Source of the DNA: Flavobacteriaceae bacterium NBU2977
Lineage (GTDB): Bacteria; Bacteroidota; Bacteroidia; Flavobacteriales; Flavobacteriaceae
Reading direction: 5' to 3'
Length of the DNA stretch: 64,000 bases
NCBI GenBank assembly: GCA_019931105.1
Contig: JAIOUW010000002.1
Span: forward strand, 806,001 to 870,000
Position 1 is the first letter of the stretch; each line of letters opens with the position of its first letter. Below the pieces are notes generated by a model. That model worked only from the letters and a program-made list of their open reading frames with translations, searched no databases and was not told the DNA's origin. Below are positions 54,511-63,750 of the stretch, piece after piece. The position numbers were made by a program, and so were the translations under genes.

Positions 54511-55674
54511 TTAGGTTAATTGGCAAAGTGTGTTCAAATGGTTGACGGCACTTTTCATAACTTCGAGGTCGATGGTATTTACGTTTTGCTGTTTGCCGAT
54601 ATCGGTGATCAAGGTAATACAAAGTTCTCCGCCCAGATGTTCTTGAAACTCTTTGAGCCCTAATAGTAGTTCGTCCATTTCCTGATTTGAATCAACAGGA
54701 ATATGCAGGTCGAAACCTATCCGCTCCATCAAATCAAGGATTCGCTTCAATATTTTTTCAGAAATCATACCTATCAGATAGGCATACGTAACATCCAGTG
54801 CAATGCCCTTTGCCACGGCTTCTCCATGCCGCAGTCCGTAATTGGACATCTGCTCCAATTTATGGGCGGCCCAATGGCCAAAATCCAAAGGCCTTGACGA
54901 ACCGCTTTCGAAAGGATCACCACCTTGGGCGATATGATGCATATGGATTTCGGCACATCTATATATCAGATTTTGCATAGGTTCCATTTCGCGTACATGG
55001 AGACCGTTTGCATTGTTCTCTATATCTTCAAAGAAAGTTTTGTCCTTGATCAAGGATACTTTTATGGCCTCGGCCACACCGGCAATCCAGTCGCGTTGTT
55101 CCAAAGTGGACAAAAAATCAATATCGTTGATAATCGCATAAGGCGGGGCAAAAGTGCCCAAAAAGTTCTTTTTTTCGAATAGATTGATGCTGTTCTTTAC
55201 ACCGACGGCGGAATCGTTCTGTGAAAGTACCGTAGTAGGAATGCGGATCAATTTCACACCCCTATGGGCTATTGCGGCCGCATAGCCCACCATGTCGATC
55301 AACGCGCCACCACCAATGGCAATTACAAAAGAGTGCCTGTCGATATGCCGGTCATTGATGGCCTTTAGAACACGCTCTACTTCTTGATGTTCATTTTTGC
55401 AGTGCTCCCCTCCTTTGATCACTATACTTTCTGTATGTTCCAAATGTTGTCGATACGAACGACAATAAGCTACGATAGCGTTCAACAAGTCTCGGTGATT
55501 TTCGCTTACCCCGTCATCAATGATGAAAAGCAATTTTATGCTTTCATTCGTTTTGTACGCATTTAAAATATCCTTAAACAGTGGATTCCCAACATTGAAC
55601 AAATCTTTCGTAAAATGAAGTTTGTATTCGTAAGGAACCGAAAATGATTGTGCTATGGGTCTCAAGGGCGTCAA
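54511..55674 (-). CDS. eboD: EboD: sugar phosphate cyclase (3-dehydroquinate synthase-like)
   Basis: 387 residues of the DHQS/EEVS superfamily. NAD-binding IGGGALIDMVGYAAAIAHRG at 120-139, metal ligands Glu202 (AGVAEAIKV), His267/His271 (DFGHWAAHKLE) and His283 (LRHGEAVAKG). This enzyme class turns a seven-carbon sugar phosphate into a carbocycle (dehydroquinate, valiolone or gadusol type). The presence in ebo rather than aro context says it is not the housekeeping AroB. 6 nt after eboC. Confidence 0.93.
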   Translation of the reverse strand: MTPLRPIAQSFSVPYEYKLHFTKDLFNVGNPLFKDILNAYKTNESIKLLFIIDDGVSENHRDLLNAIVAYCRSYRQHLEHTESIVIKGGEHCKNEHQEVERVLKAINDRHIDRHSFVIAIGGGALIDMVGYAAAIAHRGVKLIRIPTTVLSQNDSAVGVKNSINLFEKKNFLGTFAPPYAIINDIDFLSTLEQRDWIAGVAEAIKVSLIKDKTFFEDIENNANGLHVREMEPMQNLIYRCAEIHMHHIAQGGDPFESGSSRPLDFGHWAAHKLEQMSNYGLRHGEAVAKGIALDVTYAYLIGMISEKILKRILDLMERIGFDLHIPVDSNQEMDELLLGLKEFQEHLGGELCITLITDIGKQQNVNTIDLEVMKSAVNHLNTLCQLT

Positions 55675-55680
55675 TTTGGT

Positions 55681-56559
55681 TTAGGTAACGGCAAAAAGTT
55701 TTGACAAAAGTATGGACAACGGCAATAATAACAATACCAAAAGACCATACCACCAAACGGAAAAGCCGGCAACCAGGGTCGCGTCAAGTACAATCAATGA
55801 AAGTACCCCTGCTATGACCGCTTTTTTTATATTTTCAGGAGTGTTCGATCGAAAGGCGGCGACCAAAGGTCTATATACCGAAAAAGCAAAAAGTGCCAGA
55901 AAGGGGACAGCTTGCAAGATATTATCCGTTTTCATCATTACTATAGCTAAAACGGCCAAAATGACGATTAGGTATAAAACGCCCGCCCAAAGAATGTGCT
56001 TCGAATTGTTCCCATGAACTTCGCCCCTACTTATCAAGGTAATCGCAAAGATATATATCAATGGAATGATGCCGTACCACCATGCATTTATTTCCCCAAG
56101 TAGCGACATGCCCAACAACAGATTGAGTCCTCGGCAAAGTCCCATGTTCATGGGGCCTAAAAAGCCATGTTTTTTTGAGTAGGCGTCATAAAGTATGATC
56201 GAAAAAGCCAATGTTAAAGCTATAATGCCGCTCAATCGATTCGTAAGAAAGGCAAATAATACGCCGATCAACAACAGTACCATACCAAAGAAAGCTGCCG
56301 CTTTTAATGGAATCAAGCCACTTGGAATCGGACGCTCCGGGCGCTCGACCTTATCAAGTTTGTAGTCAAAAACATCGTTCAGTACAACGCCACCGGCATA
56401 GAGGAAAACCGAAGCCAGTACAAGATAAACGATGTTCGGTCCGAGGGAATTTATGGAAAACATGCCCGATAAAGCTGCCCCGGCGAATATATCGGCAGCG
56501 GCAGTTGGCAAATTCGCGGGACGCATCAATCGCAAATAGCCCTTGAACACAGAACCCAT
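55681..56559 (-). CDS. eboC: EboC: UbiA-like prenyltransferase
   Basis: 292 residues with about eight to nine membrane helices. The UbiA Asp motif reads VLNDVFDYKLDKVERPERPIP near residue 61-81, keeping Asn-Asp-xx-Asp-xxx-Asp and Arg-Pro. A second Asp-rich motif, usually DxxxD, is YDAYSKKHG near residue 128. UbiA enzymes attach isoprenyl chains to aromatic or cyclic acceptors in the inner membrane. It directly abuts eboB (no gap). Confidence 0.93.
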   Translation of the reverse strand: MGSVFKGYLRLMRPANLPTAAADIFAGAALSGMFSINSLGPNIVYLVLASVFLYAGGVVLNDVFDYKLDKVERPERPIPSGLIPLKAAAFFGMVLLLIGVLFAFLTNRLSGIIALTLAFSIILYDAYSKKHGFLGPMNMGLCRGLNLLLGMSLLGEINAWWYGIIPLIYIFAITLISRGEVHGNNSKHILWAGVLYLIVILAVLAIVMMKTDNILQAVPFLALFAFSVYRPLVAAFRSNTPENIKKAVIAGVLSLIVLDATLVAGFSVWWYGLLVLLLLPLSILLSKLFAVT

Positions 56560-57468
56560 TTAAACGATTTTATCGGAATCTATTTTGGGCTCTTGACCCC
56601 TTAGTACGCTATTGTCATTGTACAGCTCCCTTTGATCGATCCCTTTGGCGTCCAGCCAATCCGATTCTTTCATCTTGCCGTTTTTACCAAAAATATCGAG
56701 GGCATTTTGATAGCATGTCTTGACAACATCTTCCTTCGCAATACCTCTTCTTAGCATTAAACCTGCCGTTTTCGGAACGGCCAATGGGTCACTGACCCCC
56801 CAATCCGCCGAACTGTCCACAATAATATCGGTGCTACCAAATTTTCTCACTACCTCTACCATTCTTTCGTTGCCCATTTTGGTTTTCGGGTAAATGGTAA
56901 ACGCCGCAATGAAGCCCCTGTTCAAGACTTCTTTTACGGTTTCTTCGTTGTTATGGTCGATAACGACCATTGAAGGATCAAGACCATGTTCAAGACAGAC
57001 CTCCATACTTTTGATGGTTCCCGCTTTTTTATCCCTGTGGGGCGTATGCACCTGAACGACCATGCCCAGCTCTTTGGCCAGTTCCAATTGCATTCTAAAG
57101 TACTTGTCCTCAGCAGGGGTCTGGTCGTCGTAACCGATCTCACCGATGGCCACCACATTTTGTTTATGCACATAGAGGGGCAATAATTCGATTACCTGCT
57201 CTGCCAAGGCCTCATTGTTCGCTTCTTTGGAATTCAAACCGATCGTACAATAGTGTTGAATGCCAAACTGACTTGCCCGAAAAGGTTCCCAGCCTACCAA
57301 ACTGCTGTAATAATCTTGAAAAGAACCCACTTGTGTTCGTGGCTGGCCCAACCAGAACGAAGGTTCTATCAGTGCCACTACCCCTGCATTTGCCATTGCC
57401 TCATAGTCATCAGTGGTTCGCGACGTCATATGCACATGCGGGTCGATAAACATCATTTTTTCTTCCAT
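56560..57468 (-). CDS. eboB: EboB: TatD-like metal-dependent hydrolase
   Basis: 302 residues, amidohydrolase/TatD-like TIM barrel. Metal His-x-His in FIDPHVHMTSR near the N-terminus, IGEIGYDDQTP in mid-sequence with the metal Glu, VQVHTPHRDK and VVIDHNNEETV (His), and VDSSADWGVSDP for the last Asp. Soluble. 1 nt after eboA. Confidence 0.93.
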   Translation of the reverse strand: MEEKMMFIDPHVHMTSRTTDDYEAMANAGVVALIEPSFWLGQPRTQVGSFQDYYSSLVGWEPFRASQFGIQHYCTIGLNSKEANNEALAEQVIELLPLYVHKQNVVAIGEIGYDDQTPAEDKYFRMQLELAKELGMVVQVHTPHRDKKAGTIKSMEVCLEHGLDPSMVVIDHNNEETVKEVLNRGFIAAFTIYPKTKMGNERMVEVVRKFGSTDIIVDSSADWGVSDPLAVPKTAGLMLRRGIAKEDVVKTCYQNALDIFGKNGKMKESDWLDAKGIDQRELYNDNSVLRGQEPKIDSDKIV

Positions 57469-57469
57469 G

Positions 57470-58324
57470 TTATTCTTTTAGATTTTCCCAGGTTAATGTT
57501 TTGTTTTCGATTTGACCAACGAGATCTTCATGGTTTTCAAGTTCCTTTTTTGCTTCCGGGTAATCCGATCCATAACAGCAAAGAGCCCCGGCTTTGTTTT
57601 CCATGGGGTCATCGCTTGCCAATAACCGCTTCATGTCTCCTAAAAGCGTATCGTTCAAAAACTTGGAAACCGGTCGCCAAAAATAGGGGTCGATGGCACG
57701 CCCTGCCGCCCATCGTTCGTGGGCATAATCGGATATAATCCTGACCAGATCGGTATTGGCCATTTTGTCAATGTCCATTATCGCGCTAAGATCTCCCTGC
57801 ATAAATGCCGTCTTCAGGTACATCTGGTTCCATTGTTGGTCATTGAAAAACAAAGATGGATACGGATTATTGTAGGCAATGGCATTGAAAACTGTAGCGA
57901 TGTTCGTTCTCAGGGCATCAACGGCAGTCGTTTTGTATCGCACGGGATCGGGCAGTAAAATCAAAAACTTTAAAAAAGTTTCCAGCTCGCCCGTATCGGC
58001 CACCTGAATGATATTGGCCACTTTGGGCGCAAAAAAATCGGTATCGGCCTCCAAAACCTTTACCAAAAGATATATTCTGGCCACCTGTCGAATGTTCGCC
58101 CTTTGAGTTTTTAGGTACTGGCCGACATCGGAATCTGTAGCGAATTCCAAATTTTCTTCAGAACCGAACTTGGTTCCGATCAAGCTATAGGTCAAATAAA
58201 GGTCTTTTGCCGATCGCTCGTCTACGATGTTTTTTATTTTTCCCCCCAACCAGTTTTTCAATGCCGTTGAAACATGGTCTTCGACAATTTGGGATAGGTA
58301 CGCACCTACATTTTCTACCTGCAT
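57470..58324 (-). CDS. eboA: EboA-domain protein
   Basis: 284 residues, all-helical and soluble, with the EboA-family pattern RQVARIYLLVKVLEADTDFF in the first half and NTDLVRIISDYAHERWAAGR plus VDP-like AIDPYFWRPVSKFL in the second. No catalytic motif can be named. First gene of the six-gene operon. Function is not known; in cyanobacteria the ebo set is needed to bring a scytonemin precursor to the periplasm. Confidence 0.92.
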   Translation of the reverse strand: MQVENVGAYLSQIVEDHVSTALKNWLGGKIKNIVDERSAKDLYLTYSLIGTKFGSEENLEFATDSDVGQYLKTQRANIRQVARIYLLVKVLEADTDFFAPKVANIIQVADTGELETFLKFLILLPDPVRYKTTAVDALRTNIATVFNAIAYNNPYPSLFFNDQQWNQMYLKTAFMQGDLSAIMDIDKMANTDLVRIISDYAHERWAAGRAIDPYFWRPVSKFLNDTLLGDMKRLLASDDPMENKAGALCCYGSDYPEAKKELENHEDLVGQIENKTLTWENLKE

Positions 58325-58676
58325 TATATCGTTGGTTTGGTTTGGAAGGACTCGAAAATTTTAGAAAAGACCTTGAATTAGTAACACCATCAAAAATAAA
58401 GTTTATTCCGCTATAAAAGAAATACGACACTTTGTTTTTGAACAATATCTCACCATGAATTCTCCCCAAACAACGTAAAAATACTGGACACTTTGTGTAA
58501 AAAAATTTTACATCTTAAGAATTGTCACTAAAAATAGTCAAACATAAAATATTGATTATCAAATGGTTTTGTTTTTGGCATAAATATAGGTGTGGAAAAA
58601 TCGGAATACTATAACGGGCAATTCGATATTTACAAATTCTGTTCGGTCTTCAAATCATCATCAAAAAACGAGAACC
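58325..58676. promoter_or_regulatory. Divergent ebo / permease intergenic region
   Basis: 352-bp A+T-rich gap without a gene. On the minus strand TATTTTTG at 58391-58398 is an exact TAnnTTTG -7 element, with TTTC (one off from TTTG) 20 nt upstream at 58419-58422. This would start the ebo mRNA about 60 nt before eboA. The permease promoter is less clear. Confidence 0.5.
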
Positions 58677-61106
58677 ATGTTCAAAAACTATCTAAAAATC
58701 GCCTGGAGGAACCTGACCAAGAACAAGTTGCAAACCGGAATCAACCTTCTGGGGCTTACGGTCGGTACGGCAAGTTGCCTCTGCATTTTGGTCTATGTAC
58801 TCGCACAAACGGGTTATGACACCCAATTCAGCGACGCCGACAGCATTTATAGAATCCGGACCAAGATAAAACATATAGGAGGTAGTTCTCCCGATACGAA
58901 TTCAGCAGCGGCAGGACCTCCAATCGCTTTTGCGATGAAAGAGGACTTTCCCGAAATTGAAGAGGCCTGCCGTATAGTTTATATGGAACAATTTGAATCG
59001 CCGATTCGAATAGCAGAATCTACTGAAAGCTACTATGCAGAAAGGGGTTATGTGGCCGATTCAACTTTCTTTAAAGTCTTTGACTATCCCCTATTGGAAG
59101 GGACGGCCCAAAATGCTTTAGACGCCCCGAATGCCATCGTGCTTTCCGCTACCTTGGCAAAGAAACTTTTCGGAAACCAAAATGCGTTAAATAGAAATAT
59201 CGTATTAGGGGCAGGTGACCAAGCTGCCAATAAAACGGTCACTGCGGTCTTTAAAGATGACTTTGGTAAGACCCATCTAAATCCGAACTACATCATAAGT
59301 ATGAATACCCCCGGGGTGGGTCAATTTGTAAGGAGTGTCCAAAACTATGCAACACAAAATTTTGTCCACAGTTATGTAAAATTGGCTCCAGCCTCCAGTG
59401 CCACAAATTTGGAAAGCAAGCTTCCCGAATTTTTACAGAGGCGGGGCGCCAAAGATCTGGCCGCCGCAGGTTTTGAAAAGACATTGTTATTACAGCCCAT
59501 AACGGACATACATCTATACTCCAAAGGAATAAATAATCAACTTGATATCGTTTCGGAAATTGGGTTCTTGTACACCCTTCTCATCTTGGCAGCTATAATA
59601 CTAGTCGTGGCCTGTATCAATTTTATCAACCTACGTACGGCTTTTGCGAACAAGAGAGCAAAAGAAATAGGGGTCAGAAAAGTGGTGGGCGCCAATAAAA
59701 GCTCCCTTACCTATCAATTTTTGGGAGAATCTTTACTGCTGACCTTTTTTGCGACCCTGATCAGCATACCCCTGACTATTTTATTGTTTCCCTTTATCAA
59801 TGAGTTGGGACATGGTGATTTGAATCTTTACGATGTCTTAAATTTCAAAATCGCAGTATTGTTATTTGGTTTGGCATTGATTACGGGACTTTTGGCCGGT
59901 ATTTATCCAGCTTTGATACTGGCTGCGATCAAACCTATACAGGCGTTAAAAGGTGGAATTACAGAAATGGCTTCTGGGGGTGTCGGATTGAGAAAGGCCC
60001 TGGTCGTTTTTCAATTTGTAGCATCTACAGCGCTGATCGTGGCCGTAGTCATTATAGTTCAGCAAGTGCGTTATGGGCAAAATAAGGATTTGGGTTACGA
60101 ACAAGAAAATCTTTTGGCCGTACGTTTGGGCACTTCTGAAACATCTAGTCGTTTTGATGCAATTAAGGAGCAGTTTTCTACCGTTTCGGGGGTAAAAAAT
60201 ATTGCAGGGGCCAACAATTACCCCTCGCAACGCGTCTTTGGCGATTTCGGAGGGCATTTGCCCGGGACCGACCCCACCAAAAGAACATTGATACACTATA
60301 GCGGAATGAGCCCCGGGTATATAAACACCGTGGGCATGAGATTGATCGCAGGTAGGGATTTTAGGTCCAACGACAGCACGCAGACCATCGTGAACAAAGC
60401 CGTTTTGGAATCGCTGGGCATTCCATTTGAACAGGCACTTTCATCAAAAATTGCAAGCACTTATGAAGGCGAAACAGAACTTTACGATATAATTGGGGTG
60501 GTAGAGAACTATCATTTTGCGCCATTGACAGAAAGCATAGCGCCCATTGCCCTTTTCAACGACAATACCCCGGGATGGATTGTTATTCGTACCGAAACCA
60601 CCGACTTTAAGACATTATTGGCTGGTTTGGAAGATAAATGGATGGGAATTACCAAAGAAACCCCATTCGAATATACTTTTGTCGACCAACAGGTAGCAAA
60701 GTTATTTGAGGAGGAACAACGACTCGGCAAGATATCAGTTGTATTTACCATCTTGGCCATTTTGATAAGCTGTCTCGGCCTTTTCGGTCTTGTGTCCTAT
60801 GTGGCCGAACAGAAGAAAAAAGAAATCGGTATTCGAAAAGTATTGGGAGCCAGCATCAACTCGGTATTAGGGCTATTGACCAAAGATTTCATCAAACTTG
60901 TAGGTATTGCATTTTTAATAGCTTCCCCTATGGCCTATTATTTTATGCAAAAATGGTTGGAAGGATTTACATACAGAATCGAAATTCAATGGTGGGTATT
61001 TGCGTTGGCCGGAGGGTTTGCCCTGTTAATAACCCTCATAACAGTAGGTTTTCAATCGATTAAATCGGCCATGGCCAACCCGGTAAAAAGTCTGCGGACG
61101 GAGTAA
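58677..61106 (+). CDS. ABC transporter permease (MacB/FtsX type), first of three
   Basis: 809 residues from the ATG at 58677; the frame begins 29 codons earlier. Starts YLKIAWRNLTKNKLQTGINL, the usual Bacteroidota opening. First membrane helix about 22-42, MacB-type periplasmic domain to about 285, three FtsX helices (about 290-440) with KEIGVRKVVGA, then a second periplasmic domain and three more helices with KEIGIRKVLGAS near 725. These duplicated permeases pair with a separate ATPase for export of lipoproteins, peptides or drugs, or act as mechanotransmitters. No ATPase is in the window. Confidence 0.9.
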   Translation: MFKNYLKIAWRNLTKNKLQTGINLLGLTVGTASCLCILVYVLAQTGYDTQFSDADSIYRIRTKIKHIGGSSPDTNSAAAGPPIAFAMKEDFPEIEEACRIVYMEQFESPIRIAESTESYYAERGYVADSTFFKVFDYPLLEGTAQNALDAPNAIVLSATLAKKLFGNQNALNRNIVLGAGDQAANKTVTAVFKDDFGKTHLNPNYIISMNTPGVGQFVRSVQNYATQNFVHSYVKLAPASSATNLESKLPEFLQRRGAKDLAAAGFEKTLLLQPITDIHLYSKGINNQLDIVSEIGFLYTLLILAAIILVVACINFINLRTAFANKRAKEIGVRKVVGANKSSLTYQFLGESLLLTFFATLISIPLTILLFPFINELGHGDLNLYDVLNFKIAVLLFGLALITGLLAGIYPALILAAIKPIQALKGGITEMASGGVGLRKALVVFQFVASTALIVAVVIIVQQVRYGQNKDLGYEQENLLAVRLGTSETSSRFDAIKEQFSTVSGVKNIAGANNYPSQRVFGDFGGHLPGTDPTKRTLIHYSGMSPGYINTVGMRLIAGRDFRSNDSTQTIVNKAVLESLGIPFEQALSSKIASTYEGETELYDIIGVVENYHFAPLTESIAPIALFNDNTPGWIVIRTETTDFKTLLAGLEDKWMGITKETPFEYTFVDQQVAKLFEEEQRLGKISVVFTILAILISCLGLFGLVSYVAEQKKKEIGIRKVLGASINSVLGLLTKDFIKLVGIAFLIASPMAYYFMQKWLEGFTYRIEIQWWVFALAGGFALLITLITVGFQSIKSAMANPVKSLRTE

Positions 61107-61195
61107 AGAAGATAAATTTTAGAAGTAAGATTTGAGAAGTCATATATGAGACCATAGACAAAAAATATAACCCTCAAAGAACTATAAACAAAAAC
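61107..61195. repeat. Degraded heptamer tract between permease genes
   Basis: Gap of 89 nt containing units such as ttttaga, agtaaga and tttgaga, a weak version of the 7-bp repeats, then an A-rich leader before the next start codon. Confidence 0.4.
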
Positions 61196-63640
61196 ATGCT
61201 TAAAAACTACCTGAAAATAGCATCCCGAAGCATTACCAAGAACAAATTGTTTTCCTTGATCAAGGTAAGTAGCCTTGCCATTGGGTTGAGTGCTTCTTTC
61301 GTAATCGGCCTAATGGTGTATTACGATTTGAGTTTCGACAAGTTTCATCCCGATGTGGAGCGTATTTATCGTATCACTTCTGAATTTACCTCTCCCGAAG
61401 GAAACGGGTACAATCCCGGCGTATCTTATCCACTGGCGGAGACCTTAAAAGAAAAGGGGGCAGGTCTTGAGGCCGTCGCTCCCGTACTCACGACCTACCC
61501 CGTTACAGTCAGAAATAACGAAGACAATAAAATCTTTAAAAGGCCGGAATATGTGGTGTATACCGACGCTGCTTATTTTAACGTCTTTGAATATGATTGG
61601 ATTGTCGGTTCTCCTGACAATATATTGGAAAACCCCAATGAAGTTGTGTTGTCCGAAAATAGGGCCAACATCTATTTTCCAGACAGGCGGCCCGATGAGA
61701 TTATAGGAAGCACCTTGGTGTATCAAGATACCATTCCAGTAAAGGTTATCGGCATTGTGGCCAATTTTGAAAAACGTACCGATTTGGTCTTTGAAGAATT
61801 CATATCGTTGAAAACCGCCCAACAGGCTGATATGTCGAACAATGTTGAGTATGCGGGATGGAACAATACCAATTCTTCATCCCAATTATTTGTAAAGCTC
61901 GAACAAAATGTAACTAAGGAAACTGTACAATCTACCCTCGATGCGCTTGCCAAGGAGCATAACGAAGAAGAAGAAGTGGCCCGTGGCCGTATCAGAAACT
62001 TTTACATGCAACCCCTAACCGAACTGCACTTGGACCCCAACTACTATACTTTTGATTTTAGCAGGGTCAAGGCAAGCAAGTCGGTATTGATCAGTCTAGG
62101 TTTTATCGCCCTTTTTTTGTTGTTATTGGGCTGCATTAATTTTATCAACCTCAATACCGCACAGGCTACTCAGCGCGCCAAGGAAATAGGGGTGCGTAAA
62201 ACGTTGGGAAGTTCTAAAAAGCAACTTGTCTTTCAATTTTTGGCGGAGACCTTATTGTTGACAATTTTTGCATCGGCACTTTCGATCGTATTTTCATACT
62301 GGTTACTTCAAGCGTTTTCCGATTTCATTCCAGAAGGTCTTGATTTTGGGCTTTTCAGTGAACCGTGGGTAATCGTGGGCATATTGGTTCTTTTGGCTTT
62401 GGTAACCTTGCTATCAGGATTTTATCCCGCTCTTGTGCTTTCAAGCTACCGGCCGGTAGCTGTACTTAAGAGCCAAATCTCCCAAAAAAGTGAAAAAACG
62501 ACCCTACGCAAATACCTGACCGTTTTTCAATTTAGTGTTGCCCAAGTATTCGTCATAGCAACATTCTTGGTCGGAAAACAAATCGACTATTTAATGACTA
62601 AGGATATGGGCTTTCGAACTGAGGCCATTGCTTCAGTCAGAACACCTTGGCATGTGCCCGGACCTGAAAAGCGCACATTGCTGGCCGAAAGGATCGAGGC
62701 GTTGCCCATGGTGCAGAGACTAAGTTTAAGTGGGAATCCTCCAGCGTCGAACAGTACCAGTTCCACTTATGTAACCTATATGGACGGGGAAAGGGAGATT
62801 GTTTCCATTCTCCAGCTGCTGCGAGGGGATATGGAATATCTCAATCTTTATGATATTCCCCTTTTGGCCGGACGTGATAGACTGAACGATACCATTCGTG
62901 AATATGTGATCAATGATACCTTTAGAAAACAGTTAGGCTTTAAGACACCCGAAGAAGCTATTGACAAAAGAATAGGTCGGAACGATGCCAAATACCCCAT
63001 AGTCGGGGTCGTGGCCGATTTTAATCAACGATCCTTAAAAACGGCTGTGAAGCCCATGGCCATCGTTGGGGATTGGGACCCCGACCGTAGCCAGTTCAAT
63101 ACAGTTCATTTCTCGTTTCAGACCGATGATGTTAGCGGTTGGTCCGAAGCCATCGCGCAAATAGAGTCCATTTGGAACGATGTGTATCCCGATGTAGAGT
63201 TTGAATTGACCTTCATGGACGACACCATTAAAAGATTTTATGAAAGTGAACGCAGGACCTCTACCCTATTAAAATGGGCCATGGGGTTATCGATCGCCAT
63301 CAGTTGTTTAGGGCTTTTTGGCTTGGTCGTCTACACCACCGAACGGCGTACAAAGGAAATCGGTATACGAAAAGTACTAGGGGCCTCCCTATTGCAATTG
63401 AACATCTTGCTCTGCACAGAGTTTTTGGTCCTCGTCGGTATCGCCTTTGTGATTGCGGCCCCTGTCGCTTGGTACGGACTACATCAATGGTTAGAAGATT
63501 TTGCCTATAAAACCGAATTAAGTGCATGGATATTTATATTGAGCGGAATTATCATGGCTTTTATTTCACTGATAATCATGAGTATAAGAACTATTGCCAA
63601 GGCCAATACAAACCCGGTAAAAAGTTTACGAACCGAATGA
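61196..63640 (+). CDS. ABC transporter permease (MacB/FtsX type), second
   Basis: 814 residues, same architecture as the first: N-terminal helix, periplasmic domain, FtsX block with KEIGVRKTLGSSKKQ, second helix at about 437-457, second periplasmic domain, and C-terminal FtsX with KEIGIRKVLGASLLQL. The last residues NPVKSLRTE are shared with the first permease, suggesting a tandem duplication. Confidence 0.92.
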   Translation: MLKNYLKIASRSITKNKLFSLIKVSSLAIGLSASFVIGLMVYYDLSFDKFHPDVERIYRITSEFTSPEGNGYNPGVSYPLAETLKEKGAGLEAVAPVLTTYPVTVRNNEDNKIFKRPEYVVYTDAAYFNVFEYDWIVGSPDNILENPNEVVLSENRANIYFPDRRPDEIIGSTLVYQDTIPVKVIGIVANFEKRTDLVFEEFISLKTAQQADMSNNVEYAGWNNTNSSSQLFVKLEQNVTKETVQSTLDALAKEHNEEEEVARGRIRNFYMQPLTELHLDPNYYTFDFSRVKASKSVLISLGFIALFLLLLGCINFINLNTAQATQRAKEIGVRKTLGSSKKQLVFQFLAETLLLTIFASALSIVFSYWLLQAFSDFIPEGLDFGLFSEPWVIVGILVLLALVTLLSGFYPALVLSSYRPVAVLKSQISQKSEKTTLRKYLTVFQFSVAQVFVIATFLVGKQIDYLMTKDMGFRTEAIASVRTPWHVPGPEKRTLLAERIEALPMVQRLSLSGNPPASNSTSSTYVTYMDGEREIVSILQLLRGDMEYLNLYDIPLLAGRDRLNDTIREYVINDTFRKQLGFKTPEEAIDKRIGRNDAKYPIVGVVADFNQRSLKTAVKPMAIVGDWDPDRSQFNTVHFSFQTDDVSGWSEAIAQIESIWNDVYPDVEFELTFMDDTIKRFYESERRTSTLLKWAMGLSIAISCLGLFGLVVYTTERRTKEIGIRKVLGASLLQLNILLCTEFLVLVGIAFVIAAPVAWYGLHQWLEDFAYKTELSAWIFILSGIIMAFISLIIMSIRTIAKANTNPVKSLRTE

Positions 63641-63643
63641 AAA

Positions 63644-63735
63644 GCCCCCTCTAACTCCCCCGAAGGGGAGAAAACTGAAATACTAAATTAATGCCGAATC
63701 CATTCCCCCTCCTTCGGAGGGGGCTAGAGGGAGGC
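63644..63735. repeat. G+C-rich inverted repeat with about 27-bp arms
   Basis: Left arm 63644-63670 (CCCCCTCTAACTCCCCCGAA core) and right arm 63709-63735 (its near reverse complement, with TTCGGAGGGGG). Lies between the second and third permease genes. It may be a MITE-like element or transcript stabiliser. Confidence 0.82.
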
Positions 63736-63750
63736 CGATAAACAAAAGCC

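Noticed and set aside
54511-55674. Housekeeping aroB (shikimate pathway)
   Set aside because: Sequence pattern and operon position fit EboD; no other aro genes are nearby.
58577-58600. Sigma-54-like TTGGCA element before the first permease
   Set aside because: The -12 GC dinucleotide is absent, so it does not meet the consensus.
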